The notes under the pieces: generated by a model
Seen by the model: the letters and a program-made list of their open reading frames with translations, nothing else
What the model was told of the DNA's origin: nothing
The model's database searches: none
Position numbers and translations under genes: made by a program
NCBI GenBank assembly: GCA_049718665.1
Contig: JBNARO010000002.1
Location: 1 to 64,000 of the forward strand
Length of the DNA stretch: 64,000 nucleotides
From: NZ13-RE01 sp049718665
GTDB lineage: Bacteria > Dictyoglomota > Dictyoglomia > Dictyoglomales > Dictyoglomaceae
Reading direction: 5' to 3'
Shown: positions 25,141 through 34,074 of the stretch, one piece after another
Position numbering within the stretch: the stretch's first letter is position 1
Layout of the letters: every line of letters starts with the position of its first letter

Positions 25141-26219
25141 TTCTGTATTTCCACTCCTTGATAATAAAACTTTATTATATCTCTATAATTATATCCCTTT
25201 TCTGCTAAAATCTTTGCCCCTTTTTGGGAAAGTCCTACTCCATGTCCCATGCCTCTTCCATATAAGTATAAACCATTATTAGAAAATTCAATATTAAATA
25301 AAGTACTGGGAAGATTAAATAGCTCTCTCCATAATGTTCCTTTAAATACCCAGTCATTACTATTACTTCTTATGATAACATTTTTTACTCTTCCTGTGGA
25401 ACTTTTATCAAGCTCTATAGAAATTACTTCTTGTAAATTTATATTTATGTTACTTAATTTTCTTTTTATATCATCCAGAGAAAGAAAGACTTCCCAAGTA
25501 TCCCTTTCTAACTCTTCCACATCCTTTACACTTCTTAAATAGGGATAATATCCTCCCCATACATCCTCACTATTTTCTGTTATTCCTCCAGAAGAAGAAT
25601 GATAAAAAGCTTTTATTAATTGTCCATTATAAGTTATTACTTCCCCCATAGTCTCTTTTACTGCCATATTTGATCTTTCCTTTTCATAACTTGCCCCTTT
25701 ATAAACTTGACAATGAACAGTAGAACAAAGATCAAAGTCTTTATGTTTTCCTAAATTTGACAAAGCATAAGTTCTTGCAGATACCGCTTGAGCCTTTAAT
25801 GCCTCTAAAGGATAATTGTATGGCATTTCAGAAGGTACAACTCCCAAAAGGTAATCTTCTAAATTCAGAGTATTAATTACCCATCCATCGTTGTTAATTT
25901 CTATTATTCCCCTGTAATAACTGGAATTTATACCAATTTTTTTATCCTGTTGAGGATAAAAAAATACAGGTAAAGTTAATATTAAAACATCCTTTCCAAA
26001 GTTAAGAATTATACTTCCATTTTCGAAAGATTTAAGAATTACTTTCCCATTTCCTCCTGCTTCTATTTGAATATACGAATTTATAACTCTTCCTACATTG
26101 GATAAAAAGATTTCTCTATCCAATTTAAAAAGACCAATTCTTACAGTAGGTATATCTTGAGACAAAGAAAAAGATAGAAAAAGAAAAACTATTAGCAAAG
26201 TCAATATAAAATTTTTCAT
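25131..26219 (-). CDS. SpoIID/LytB domain protein (peptidoglycan lytic type)
   Basis: 362 residues with a signal peptide ending near LSFSLSQ (about 15-21). The SpoIID domain covers about 115-360: LEDYLLGVVPSEMPYNYP, LKAQAVSARTYALSN and STVHCQVYKGA, then AFYHSSSGGITENSEDVWGG and the C-terminal GRGMGHGVGLSQKGAKILAE. SpoIID is a lytic transglycosylase that cuts denuded glycan strands; relatives also occur in organisms that do not sporulate, where they may act in cell division or wall turnover. The window has no other sporulation gene. It overlaps queA by 10 nt and starts within 4 nt of the DUF2905 gene end. Confidence 0.92.
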   Translation of the reverse strand: MKNFILTLLIVFLFLSFSLSQDIPTVRIGLFKLDREIFLSNVGRVINSYIQIEAGGNGKVILKSFENGSIILNFGKDVLILTLPVFFYPQQDKKIGINSSYYRGIIEINNDGWVINTLNLEDYLLGVVPSEMPYNYPLEALKAQAVSARTYALSNLGKHKDFDLCSTVHCQVYKGASYEKERSNMAVKETMGEVITYNGQLIKAFYHSSSGGITENSEDVWGGYYPYLRSVKDVEELERDTWEVFLSLDDIKRKLSNININLQEVISIELDKSSTGRVKNVIIRSNSNDWVFKGTLWRELFNLPSTLFNIEFSNNGLYLYGRGMGHGVGLSQKGAKILAEKGYNYRDIIKFYYQGVEIQKWY

Positions 26220-26437
26220 CTTCTTAGTCTAAAGATAATATTAAGAATTAAGGTTAAAATTAAGCTTAAAAGGATAGATGTAGTTATAGGAAAGTAAAAT
26301 ACAAAATTTCTCTTTTCTATCCTAATGTCTCCAGGAAGACGACCTAAAGGGAAAAATTTAGGTCCATATATTAAGAATATTCCTAAGACAATAAAAATTA
26401 TTCCTAAAATAATGAGCCATTTACCTATAAAACTCAT
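26216..26437 (-). CDS. DUF2905 small membrane protein
   Basis: 73 residues with two membrane helices (about 5-27 and 49-69). The loop FFPLGRLPGDIRIEKRNFVF (about 28-47) is the conserved core of DUF2905, a family whose function is unknown. Its stop overlaps the SpoIID-like start by 4 nt. It often sits near ruv and queuosine genes in other thermophiles, which is from memory. Confidence 0.9.
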   Translation of the reverse strand: MSFIGKWLIILGIIFIVLGIFLIYGPKFFPLGRLPGDIRIEKRNFVFYFPITTSILLSLILTLILNIIFRLRR

Positions 26438-26441
26438 GTTT

Positions 26442-27308
26442 TTACCCCCCTACAATTACTTTTTGAGCCTGGTAAATATTTTTTAAAATCAAATTCTTTG
26501 CTGGAATTAATTCTCCATCCATAGTAGCCATTAAATCTGATGGTCCTTTAACTACTACTTCCTTTGCTCTAAACATTTTAACATGAGGATTTATAGTATG
26601 TTTACCTACAAAAATTAAAGGGAAATACAAAACTAATTCTAAAGGGTTCACTTTCTCAATAACACATATATCAAAATATCCATCATCAAGTTGAGAATTA
26701 GGGAGAATTTTCATTCCTCCCCCATAATTTTTGGTATTTCCTATAGCTACTAAAGTAACCTTTCCTTTCCAGTTAACTCCATCAAAGGATATTTCACATT
26801 CCTTTGCTTTATATTTTCTTAAAGTTGTAAAAACAGAAATAATATATCCTAAGGGTCCTTTTAACTTTATATTATTTGCAGTTATATTTACCTCTGCATC
26901 AAACCCCATACCCGTAATACCCACAAAGTATCTTCCATCTACTAATCCTAAATCCATTTTAAAATATTTCCCATTTTTTAGAATTTTTACAGCCTTTTCA
27001 AGATTTTTTGGTATTTTCAAGGATAAAGCAATATCATTCCCCCTTCCTATAGGGAGAATCCCTAATATACCCCTCCCTTTTAATCCATTTACTACTTCAT
27101 TTACTGTTCCATCTCCGCCTGCTGCTACCACTACATCTGCTCCCTTTTCTAAGGCATTTTCTACTTGTCTCATGGTCTCTTCTTTTCCTTTTGTAAATTC
27201 AATATCAAAATTAAATCTCTCTCCTTCAAAAAGTCCTTTAATATAAGAAAAGAGTTTTTTGCCTTTTCCATGATTGGCAATAGGATTCACTAAAACATGA
27301 TACTTCAT
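26442..27308 (-). CDS. Diacylglycerol/lipid kinase family protein (YegS/DgkB type)
   Basis: 288 residues, normal for the family. The catalytic domain begins with HVLVNPIANHGKGKK (about 4-18) and carries the ATP-site motif VVAAGGDGTVNEVVNGL (about 59-75), then GILPIGRGNDIALSL (about 80-94). The C-terminal beta domain includes ATMDGELIPA. These soluble kinases phosphorylate diacylglycerol, sphingoid bases or similar lipids; DgkB recycles diacylglycerol into phosphatidic acid. The substrate cannot be told from sequence alone. It overlaps queH by 4 nt. Confidence 0.9.
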   Translation of the reverse strand: MKYHVLVNPIANHGKGKKLFSYIKGLFEGERFNFDIEFTKGKEETMRQVENALEKGADVVVAAGGDGTVNEVVNGLKGRGILGILPIGRGNDIALSLKIPKNLEKAVKILKNGKYFKMDLGLVDGRYFVGITGMGFDAEVNITANNIKLKGPLGYIISVFTTLRKYKAKECEISFDGVNWKGKVTLVAIGNTKNYGGGMKILPNSQLDDGYFDICVIEKVNPLELVLYFPLIFVGKHTINPHVKMFRAKEVVVKGPSDLMATMDGELIPAKNLILKNIYQAQKVIVGG

Positions 27309-27850
27309 TTTCTAACTCCTTTCCAAAATCTTTCTTTTTCACTATAAATACATCCACAATATTTTTGTCTATAAAGATTTAATTCCTTCGCAGTATTTAT
27401 ACCCTCTCTATATCCTGATTTAAAATCTTTATAAAAAAATTCTAAATCAAATTCTTTTGCTAATAACTCTCCTATATTTTTTATAAGCTCATGCTTTTGA
27501 TACGGACTTACTAATAATGTTGTTGAAAATTTTTTAAAGCCCAATTCTTTTGCTTTTTGAACAGTCTTTCTAAGCCTCATATAATAGCAGGAAGGGCATC
27601 TATCTTTTTCTCTAAATACTATTTCTCTTATAAATCCTTCCAAATCATAATCATCTTCATAAACAACTTCAAGATTCTGAGACTTAGAGAAACTTTTTAA
27701 TGTCTCCAATCTCATTTTATACTCTTGGTAAGGATGAATATTAGGATTATACCAAAATCCTATAACTTCGTATCCCTCCTCTCTTATATTTTTAAGAGGA
27801 TAAATAAGACAAACCGCACAGCATATATGCAAAAAAATTTTATCCTTCAT
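27305..27850 (-). CDS. queH: Epoxyqueuosine reductase QueH
   Basis: 181 residues. QueH (former DUF208) reduces epoxyqueuosine to queuosine in tRNA and is unrelated to QueG. The cysteine set expected for its iron-sulfur and metal sites is visible: HICCAVC (about 8-14), RCPSCYYMR (about 84-92) and KYCGCIYSEKERFW (about 164-177). Together with tgt and queA in the same operon it completes the end of the queuosine pathway. It overlaps ruvB and the lipid kinase by 4 nt each. Confidence 0.95.
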   Translation of the reverse strand: MKDKIFLHICCAVCLIYPLKNIREEGYEVIGFWYNPNIHPYQEYKMRLETLKSFSKSQNLEVVYEDDYDLEGFIREIVFREKDRCPSCYYMRLRKTVQKAKELGFKKFSTTLLVSPYQKHELIKNIGELLAKEFDLEFFYKDFKSGYREGINTAKELNLYRQKYCGCIYSEKERFWKGVRK

Positions 27851-28839
27851 ATTTTGTTTTCCATCAAATGAGTTAAACCCAAGGAAGTTATTATTCTTCC
27901 TCTTGGTGTCCTTTGAATAAATCCCAGTCTCAAAAGGTAAGGCTCATACATAACTTCAATAGTTTCTGGAGATTCATTTAAAAACTCGGAAAGATTTTTT
28001 ATTCCTACAGGGCCTCCATTAAAATTATCCCTCAAAGCTTTTAATATCTTTCTGTCTAATTCATCTAACCCCTTTTCATCTATTCCAAGAAATTCTAATA
28101 CCTTCCTGACCTCATTTTCGCTTACTTCCTCTTTTCCTTCCACCTGAATATAATCCCTTACTCTTTTTAGAAGCCTATTGGCGATTCTCGGAGTTCCTCG
28201 GGCTCTTTTCGCTATTTCCATTAATACTGAAGAGGAAAGATTTAATCCTAAAATTTTTTGAGATCTTTCAAGAATTTTTTCAATCTCTTCATCAGTATAG
28301 TAATCAAGGTTTGCAATAAAACCAAACCTATCCCTTAAGGGATTACTTAACATACCTGGTCTTGTAGTAGCTCCAACAATAGTAATAGGAGGAAGTTTGA
28401 GTTTTAAAATTCTTGCAGAAGGTCCTTTTCCCGCTATAATACTAATACAAGAATCCTCCATAGCAGAGTATAATATTTCTTCAAGGGATGGAGATAATCT
28501 ATGAATTTCATCTATGAAAAGGATCCCTCTTTCAGGAATAGATGTTAAAATCCCTACTAAATCTCCAGCTTTCTGAAGAACTGGTGCAGAAACTATCTTT
28601 ATCTCTACCTCTTGCTCCTGAGAAAGGATTAAAGCTAAGGTTGTCTTTCCAAGCCCAGGTGGACCAGAAAATAACATATGGTCAACAGCTTCTCTTCTTT
28701 CTTTTGCTGCTTTTAAAATTAATTTTAATCTCTCTACAATCTTTCTCTGTCCAATAAATTCTGAGAGACTCTTAGGTCTCAAAAGATTTTCTAAGGCAGG
28801 CTCTTTTTGGGATAATGAAAAAGAGACAATTTTTCTCAT
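27847..28839 (-). CDS. ruvB: Holliday junction branch migration ATPase RuvB
   Basis: 330 residues. Opening LRPKSLSEFIGQ (about 20-31), Walker A LFSGPPGLGKTTLALIL (about 56-72), Walker B LFIDEIHRL (about 107-115), GATTRPGMLSNPLRDRFG (about 157-174) and the winged-helix end TPRGRIITSLGLTHL are all typical. The hexamer drives branch migration with RuvA. The stop overlaps queH by 4 nt, and its start directly abuts ruvA. Confidence 0.98.
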   Translation of the reverse strand: MRKIVSFSLSQKEPALENLLRPKSLSEFIGQRKIVERLKLILKAAKERREAVDHMLFSGPPGLGKTTLALILSQEQEVEIKIVSAPVLQKAGDLVGILTSIPERGILFIDEIHRLSPSLEEILYSAMEDSCISIIAGKGPSARILKLKLPPITIVGATTRPGMLSNPLRDRFGFIANLDYYTDEEIEKILERSQKILGLNLSSSVLMEIAKRARGTPRIANRLLKRVRDYIQVEGKEEVSENEVRKVLEFLGIDEKGLDELDRKILKALRDNFNGGPVGIKNLSEFLNESPETIEVMYEPYLLRLGFIQRTPRGRIITSLGLTHLMENKI

Positions 28840-29412
28840 TTATTCCTTTTTTAACCTTTCCAGAGCCATTTTTAATAATTCTTCAGGGGTTTTTTCTTTC
28901 TCTCTTGAGAGATCTTTAATAACTTTTTCCACTTCTTTTTTAGAATATCCTAATTTATATAAAGCCTCTATAATTACATTTATCTCTTCTTCCCTCTCCT
29001 CTTTTGGCAAAACTCTTTTTGCAGAGAAAAATATTTTTTGGGCAAGCCTTTTTCCTATTCCAGGAACTGTCGTTAAAATTTCCCAGTTATCTTTTTCTAA
29101 CGCATCCTTCCATTCTTCTAAGGTTATATTATCTACGATCTTTAATGCCAACCTAACTCCAACACCTGATAAGTTTAATAATTCCTCAAAAAAGTCTCTT
29201 TTTTCTTTTTCAAGGAAACCAAAAAAGTTTATTCCTCTTTCGTCTAATATTTCACTTATATATAAAATTACATCCTCACCTATCCTATTTTTTATTTCAC
29301 TAAATAGTTTTTCAGATATTCTTATTCTAAAACTTATCCTGTTTAGGGAAAGAATTAAAAAATTACTCGAGACATCCAATATTTTACCTTGAAGATGATT
29401 TAGGAAACTCAA
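28840..29412 (-). CDS. ruvA: Holliday junction DNA helicase subunit RuvA
   Basis: 190 residues. An N-terminal OB domain is followed by the HhH domain with LNLSGVGVRLALKIVDNI (about 77-94) and TTVPGIGKRLAQKIFFSAK (about 113-131), then a flexible link and a C-terminal domain of about 50 residues that binds RuvB. It recognises the four-way junction. Its start overlaps the ruvC stop by 4 nt, so ruvC-ruvA-ruvB are coupled. Confidence 0.96.
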   Translation of the reverse strand: MSFLNHLQGKILDVSSNFLILSLNRISFRIRISEKLFSEIKNRIGEDVILYISEILDERGINFFGFLEKEKRDFFEELLNLSGVGVRLALKIVDNITLEEWKDALEKDNWEILTTVPGIGKRLAQKIFFSAKRVLPKEEREEEINVIIEALYKLGYSKKEVEKVIKDLSREKEKTPEELLKMALERLKKE

Positions 29413-29888
29413 TGATAATCACCATAAGTTAATGAATAACATATACATAGTGCAAGAGCATCCGCTACATCATCAGGTTTTGGTATCTCTTTAAGACCAA
29501 GTATTTCTTTTACCATAATTTGAATCTGCTTTTTTGTTGCTCTTCCATATCCTACGATAGTTTGTTTAACTTCTAAAGGGGTAAAGGTATAAATTTTTTT
29601 CCCGTGCTGGTATGAAGATAAAAGGATAACTCCTTGGGCCTGTGCCACATTTATAGCAGTTTTACTATTTTTATAAAAAAATAACTTTTCCATTACTATT
29701 ATGTCAGGCTCGTATCTCTCTATGAAATTAGAAAGTTCTTGATATAAGTAATCCAATCTCTTCCCCACATCCCACTCCTTAGGGGTGGTGAAACAACCAT
29801 ATTCCAAAACCCTAATTTTATCTCTTTTAAAATCTACTAAGCCAAAACCTGTTATAGCAGTTCCCGGATCTATTCCTAAAATTAACAT
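29409..29888 (-). CDS. ruvC: Crossover junction endodeoxyribonuclease RuvC
   Basis: 159 residues, normal length. The catalytic acidic residues lie in ILGIDPGTAITGFG (about 3-16), IVMEKLFFYKNSKTAINVAQ (about 64-83) and KPDDVADALALCIC (about 137-150). It resolves Holliday junctions processed by RuvAB. The gene begins directly after yebC. Confidence 0.97.
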   Translation of the reverse strand: MLILGIDPGTAITGFGLVDFKRDKIRVLEYGCFTTPKEWDVGKRLDYLYQELSNFIERYEPDIIVMEKLFFYKNSKTAINVAQAQGVILLSSYQHGKKIYTFTPLEVKQTIVGYGRATKKQIQIMVKEILGLKEIPKPDDVADALALCICYSLTYGDYH

Positions 29889-30638
29889 TTAAGATAGAGC
29901 TTGTAGTATTTCATCAGGTATATCAAAATTGGCATAAGTTCTTTGAACATCATCATGATCTTCTAATTCTTCCATGAGCTTTAATACCTTCTCTGCATCA
30001 GTATCTTGAACGGGGACTACATTCTTTGGAATCTTTGTTAACTCTGCACTATTAATTTTATACCCTTTTGCTAAAAGAGCATTCTTTACAGAAGAAAAAT
30101 CTTGAGGAGAAGTAACTATCTCAATTGAATCAGGATCAATTTTTACATCCTCTGCTCCTGCATCTAAAGCATCACTTAATAATTGATCTTCATCTTTTAC
30201 ACTTTCCTTATCTACAAATATACTTCCCTTCTCTTCAAAAATCCAAGAGACACATCCCGCTTCTCCTAAATTGCCACCATGTTTTGTAAAGATTCTTCTA
30301 ATTTCTGCTGCAGTTCTATTCTTATTGTCTGTTACAACTTCTACCATTATGGCAACACCACCAGGTCCATACCCTTCATAAACTACTTCCTCATAGCTTA
30401 CCCCAGGAATTTCTCCTGTCCCTCTCTTGATTGCTCTCTCAATATTTTCCTTAGGCATGTTAGCCTCTTTTGCCCTCTCTATAGCAGCCTTTAGACGAGG
30501 ATTCGTTTCAGGATTTCCACCGCCTTGTTTTGCTGCTATAATGATCTCTTTACTTAAACTTGAAAAAAGTTTACCTTTTTTAGCATCTGCTGCTGCTTTT
30601 CTATGTTTTATATTTGCCCATTTTGAATGTCCAGACAT
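29889..30638 (-). CDS. yebC: YebC/PmpR family regulator
   Basis: 249 residues. MSGHSKWANIKHRKAAADAK (1-20) is the family hallmark, followed by LKAAIERAKEANMPKENIER and EGYGPGGVAIMVEVVTDNKN. Members bind DNA as transcription regulators, and recent work ties some to translation of proline-rich stretches. It is the first gene of the 14-gene operon, upstream of ruvC as in many bacteria. The promoter is TTGCCA-N17-TAGAAT, with AGGAGG before the ATG. Confidence 0.96.
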   Translation of the reverse strand: MSGHSKWANIKHRKAAADAKKGKLFSSLSKEIIIAAKQGGGNPETNPRLKAAIERAKEANMPKENIERAIKRGTGEIPGVSYEEVVYEGYGPGGVAIMVEVVTDNKNRTAAEIRRIFTKHGGNLGEAGCVSWIFEEKGSIFVDKESVKDEDQLLSDALDAGAEDVKIDPDSIEIVTSPQDFSSVKNALLAKGYKINSAELTKIPKNVVPVQDTDAEKVLKLMEELEDHDDVQRTYANFDIPDEILQALS

Positions 30639-30687
30639 TATTCCGCCTCCTTATTTTGAAAGTTTATAGAATTTAGTTTCTTTAAGA

Positions 30688-30716
30688 ATTCTACTATATT
30701 TAATAAGGTTTGGCAA
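30688..30716 (-). promoter_or_regulatory. Promoter of the yebC-ruv-que-sec-recJ operon
   Basis: On the minus strand TTGCCA (30716-30711) and TAGAAT (30693-30688) are 17 nt apart. The yebC ATG is 50 nt downstream. It is the only clear promoter seen for 14 genes with overlaps or gaps of at most 22 nt. Confidence 0.6.
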
Positions 30717-30737
30717 GAAGTGGATAGAAGAGGTAAT

Positions 30738-32285
30738 TTAGACGTTGTCCTGTAAATTAATTACCTTTTCAAAAGCTAAAGGTATATTTTCAATAATTTC
30801 TCCTGCAATGAGTCCTCTTTCTCCATATCTTTCTTTAAAGATTAGAGCTGATAAAGAATGGATATAATTTCCTAATATACATGCTTCTTTAATATTTAAA
30901 CCTTGAGCTAAAAGGCTAACAACTATTCCTGTTAAAACATCACCAGATCCTGCTGTTGCTAAAAGAGGAGAAGCAAAAGGATTAACATATATATTTTTAT
31001 CGGGAAAGACATTAAGAGAATATGGTCCTTTTAATATGAGATTAATATTGAATTTCTTAGAAAATTCCTTAGAAATTTCTATTCTATTTTTTTGAACGTC
31101 TTCGATGGAAAGATCTAAAAGACGAGCCATTTCTCCCATATGAGGTGTGAGAATAATATTTCCTTTATTTACCAAGGAGAGAACAGGTTTAATAGCAGAT
31201 AATCCATCTGCGTCAATTACTAATGGTTTATCTAATTTTAAGACTAATTCTTGAACAAATTTTTGTGTATCTTCAAAGAGACCAATTCCAGGACCAAGAC
31301 CTACCGCATTAATTCTAAGTTTTTCTACGATTTCCAATACATAAGATACATTTTCGAAAGAGATATATCCCTCTTTATCTTTTAAAGGTATAAATATGAT
31401 TTCAGGATTCTCTGCTCTATGAATATTACTTATAGACTCTGGAAGGGCAAGATAAACCATCCCTGCAGAAGTTCTTAAAGAAGCCCGTGCAGATAAGATC
31501 GGTGCCCCTGTATATTGAATTGAACCTCCAATGATCAATACTTTCCCCTTGTTTCCTTTATGGACTCCTAAGGGAAATTTTGGAATATATTTCGCTACAT
31601 CTTTCCCCTCTACTAAAAATATATTTGAAGGAACAAACTTTTCTAAAAAACTTATAGGAAAACCTAAGGGATTTATAACTAATTCTCCAATATAATCTAT
31701 AGCTTTAGAATTAAAAAATCCTATTTTAGGCAAAAACATTGTAATAGTAATATTAGCTTTTATACTTTCTCCAAGAATATCTCCAGAATCAGCATCAATT
31801 CCTGTAGGAACATCAATGGAGATTATAAGTTTTTTTGAATTGTTAATTTCTCTAATAATTCCTTTTAAATCTTTATCTAAGGGTCTTTTGAGTCCAATTC
31901 CAAAAATTCCATCTATTATTAAATCAGAAAACTTAATAACTTCCCAATCTTTTTCTAAAGATAAAAACCTAACTTCAGTCTCCCTCAAAAGTTCATATTG
32001 AATTTGGCATAATGGAGAAACTCTCTTTTCCCAACCATAGGTTAAAATCGTAGGAATATTTCCATTAATGTATAAATACCTTGCTAATACTAAAGCATCT
32101 CCACCATTATTTCCTGGTCCACAAAGGAGTACTATCTTTTTATTTTTAAGGTCTCGAAGTCTATCTTTCAGAAAATAATAAACAAAAGAACCCGCATTCT
32201 CCATTAGAAATAATGAGGGGATGTTAAATTCCTCAGTTATTCTTCTCTCTAACTCTCTGGCCTCTTCTACAGAAATTATTTTCAT
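30738..32285 (-). CDS. nnr: Bifunctional NAD(P)H-hydrate epimerase / ADP-dependent dehydratase
   Basis: 515 residues, the normal size of the fused enzyme. The N-terminal YjeF_N domain (about 1-215) has ENAGSFVYYF, VVLLCGPGNNGGDALVLARY-like sequence and IDVPTGIDADSG (about 157-168). The C-terminal ribokinase-like domain has VLIIGGSIQYTGAPILSARA (about 250-269), ILTPHMGEMARLL and LATAGSGDVLTGIVVSLLAQ (about 443-462). It repairs NADHX and NADPHX, damage products that form faster at high temperature. Its start overlaps the NusG-II gene stop by 4 nt. Confidence 0.96.
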   Translation of the reverse strand: MKIISVEEARELERRITEEFNIPSLFLMENAGSFVYYFLKDRLRDLKNKKIVLLCGPGNNGGDALVLARYLYINGNIPTILTYGWEKRVSPLCQIQYELLRETEVRFLSLEKDWEVIKFSDLIIDGIFGIGLKRPLDKDLKGIIREINNSKKLIISIDVPTGIDADSGDILGESIKANITITMFLPKIGFFNSKAIDYIGELVINPLGFPISFLEKFVPSNIFLVEGKDVAKYIPKFPLGVHKGNKGKVLIIGGSIQYTGAPILSARASLRTSAGMVYLALPESISNIHRAENPEIIFIPLKDKEGYISFENVSYVLEIVEKLRINAVGLGPGIGLFEDTQKFVQELVLKLDKPLVIDADGLSAIKPVLSLVNKGNIILTPHMGEMARLLDLSIEDVQKNRIEISKEFSKKFNINLILKGPYSLNVFPDKNIYVNPFASPLLATAGSGDVLTGIVVSLLAQGLNIKEACILGNYIHSLSALIFKERYGERGLIAGEIIENIPLAFEKVINLQDNV

Positions 32286-32623
32286 TTTTCTCCTTCTAAT
32301 CTAAGAACTACCCTATTTGGAAGACAAACAATACTTTCCCCTATTTTGTTTATCCATCCTTGTTTTATACATAATTTATCGGGGCAAGGAGAAGAAACCA
32401 TTCTTACACCCTTCTTAGGATCATATTCAAAATAACTTTTTCCTAAAATTCCATCTACAGAAAATTCTTTTCTTGTCTTTATATTTCTCAAGTCTATTCT
32501 TAAAACTTCTTTATTATTAACTTCTGCAATCAAGTATAAAGGAGAAGATCCGCTCTGTTGCAAAACCCAAAGAAAAATTCCTAAAAGAAAAATTGAAAAA
32601 ATTATAACAAGGTCTTTTTTCAT
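32282..32623 (-). CDS. NusG domain II-containing small membrane-anchored protein
   Basis: 113 residues. One N-terminal membrane helix (about 5-21) is followed by a NusG_II-type domain: FEYDPKKGVRMVSSPCPDKL, then CIKQGWINKIGESIVCLPNR at about 84-103. Three Cys residues (in SPCPDKLC and IVCLPNR) are typical of the family. The domain is known from Firmicutes next to RnfC or heptaprenyl genes, but its job is not known. No SD is seen before the ATG, and the start lies directly after a strong hairpin, so expression may depend on readthrough from enolase or on an upstream start. It precedes the NAD(P)HX repair gene by a 4-nt overlap. Confidence 0.8.
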   Translation of the reverse strand: MKKDLVIIFSIFLLGIFLWVLQQSGSSPLYLIAEVNNKEVLRIDLRNIKTRKEFSVDGILGKSYFEYDPKKGVRMVSSPCPDKLCIKQGWINKIGESIVCLPNRVVLRLEGEK

Positions 32624-32626
32624 AAA

Positions 32627-32670
32627 GAAAAATGGAGGGGGTAGGAGTTAAATCTACCCCCCTATTTTTT
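32627..32670. terminator. Bidirectional terminator after enolase
   Basis: GGGGGTAG (32637-32644) pairs with CTACCCCC (32654-32661). Both sides are followed by T-runs in the outward direction: CTATTTTTTATC on the plus strand and CCATTTTTCTTT on the minus strand. It ends the enolase transcript. Confidence 0.8.
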
Positions 32671-33943
32671 ATCTTTTAAAGTTTAGAATTCCTTTATATA
32701 CTGCTGCCTCCCCTAATTCCTCTTCAATTCTTAAGAGCTGATTATATTTTGCAATTCTATCGGTCCTACTTGCAGAACCTGTCTTTATCTGCCCACTATT
32801 TACTGCTACCGCTAAGTCTGCTATAAAAGTATCTTCAGTTTCTCCTGAACGATGAGAAATAATGGTTCTATATCCTGACTGATGAGCAAGTCTAATAGTA
32901 TCTAAGGTTTCTGTCAACGTTCCAATTTGGTTAACTTTAACTAAAATTGCATTTGCTACTCCCTTTGCAATCCCTTCTTGCAAAATTTTAGGATTTGTTA
33001 CAAAGATATCATCTCCTACTAATTGAATTCTTTTCCCTAATTTTTGAGTTAACTTTTGCCATCCTTCCCAGTCTGCTTCAGATAAACCATCCTCAATAGA
33101 TACAACAGGATATTTGTCTACTAAATATTCCAAGAAAGAAATCATTTCATCAGTAGATAAAGATTTCCCTTCTGCTTGAAGAATGTATTTACCATCCTGA
33201 TAAAATTCACTTGCTGCAAGATCTAAAGCCAAAGCTACATCTTTTCCTGGCTCAAATCCAGCCTTTTTTATAGCCTCCACAAGGATTGCTAATGGCTCCT
33301 CATTAGTTTCTATATATGGAGCAAATCCACCCTCATCTCCTACATTAGTGTTAAGATTTCTACTCTTCAATATGCTCTTTAAAGTATGGAATACCTCTAC
33401 CGCCCATCTTAAAGATTCCTTGAAAGATGGCCCTAAAGGAACAATCATATATTCCTGAAAGTCCAACGGGTTATCTGCATGCTTTCCACCATTGATAACA
33501 TTCATTAAGGGGGTAGGAAGTTCTCTTGCTTGAACTCCTCCAAGATAAGAATATAAAGGAATACCTAAGAAATTAGCACTTGCCCTCGCTACCGCTAAGG
33601 ATACTGCTAAGATAGCATTAGCACCTAATCTTGATTTATTCTCCGTCCCATCAAGCTCAATCATAGTTTTGTCAATAAGATATTGATCTAAGGATTCCAA
33701 TCCAATTAATTCAGGAGCAATTATTTCATTTATATTCTTTACCGCTTGAGTTACTCCCTTTCCTTTATATCTTTTTTCATCCTTATCTCTTAATTCTAAA
33801 GCCTCTCTACTTCCTGTAGACGCACCTGATGGAACAATAGCTCTTCCTACAGAACCATCCTCTAAATATACTTCTGCTTCTACAGTAGGATTTCCTCGAG
33901 AATCTAAGACTTCTCTTCCTATTACATCTAAAATTGCTGGCAC
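32669..33943 (-). CDS. eno: Enolase
   Basis: 424 residues starting at a GTG after TAAGGAGGTG. It converts 2-phosphoglycerate to phosphoenolpyruvate. Motifs: REVLDSRGNPTVEAEVYLED (about 10-29), SGASTGSREALELRD (about 39-53), GDEGGFAP (about 203-210), the Mg ligands in ALDLAASEFY and VSIEDGLSEADWEGW, VGDDIFVTN, and the signature ILVKVNQIGTLTET with SHRSGETEDTFIADLAVA (about 366-383). A TATAAT-like box lies at 33975-33980 on the minus strand, but no good -35 was found. Confidence 0.98.
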   Translation of the reverse strand: MPAILDVIGREVLDSRGNPTVEAEVYLEDGSVGRAIVPSGASTGSREALELRDKDEKRYKGKGVTQAVKNINEIIAPELIGLESLDQYLIDKTMIELDGTENKSRLGANAILAVSLAVARASANFLGIPLYSYLGGVQARELPTPLMNVINGGKHADNPLDFQEYMIVPLGPSFKESLRWAVEVFHTLKSILKSRNLNTNVGDEGGFAPYIETNEEPLAILVEAIKKAGFEPGKDVALALDLAASEFYQDGKYILQAEGKSLSTDEMISFLEYLVDKYPVVSIEDGLSEADWEGWQKLTQKLGKRIQLVGDDIFVTNPKILQEGIAKGVANAILVKVNQIGTLTETLDTIRLAHQSGYRTIISHRSGETEDTFIADLAVAVNSGQIKTGSASRTDRIAKYNQLLRIEEELGEAAVYKGILNFKR

Positions 33944-34074
33944 AAAATCACCTCCTTAGACATTTTCAAAGATTATTATAACATCAGTTTTTAAAAATTT
34001 GTTTAAAGTTCTTTTAAAAGGAAAGAAAATAAGATAGAATAAAAGAAAAAACATGTAAAGCATGGAGGTTATAT

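Noticed and set aside
26731..27246. Long plus-strand frame (171 codons) opposite the lipid kinase
   Set aside because: Ser/Pro/Phe-rich shadow of a conserved kinase gene on the other strand; no ribosome site.
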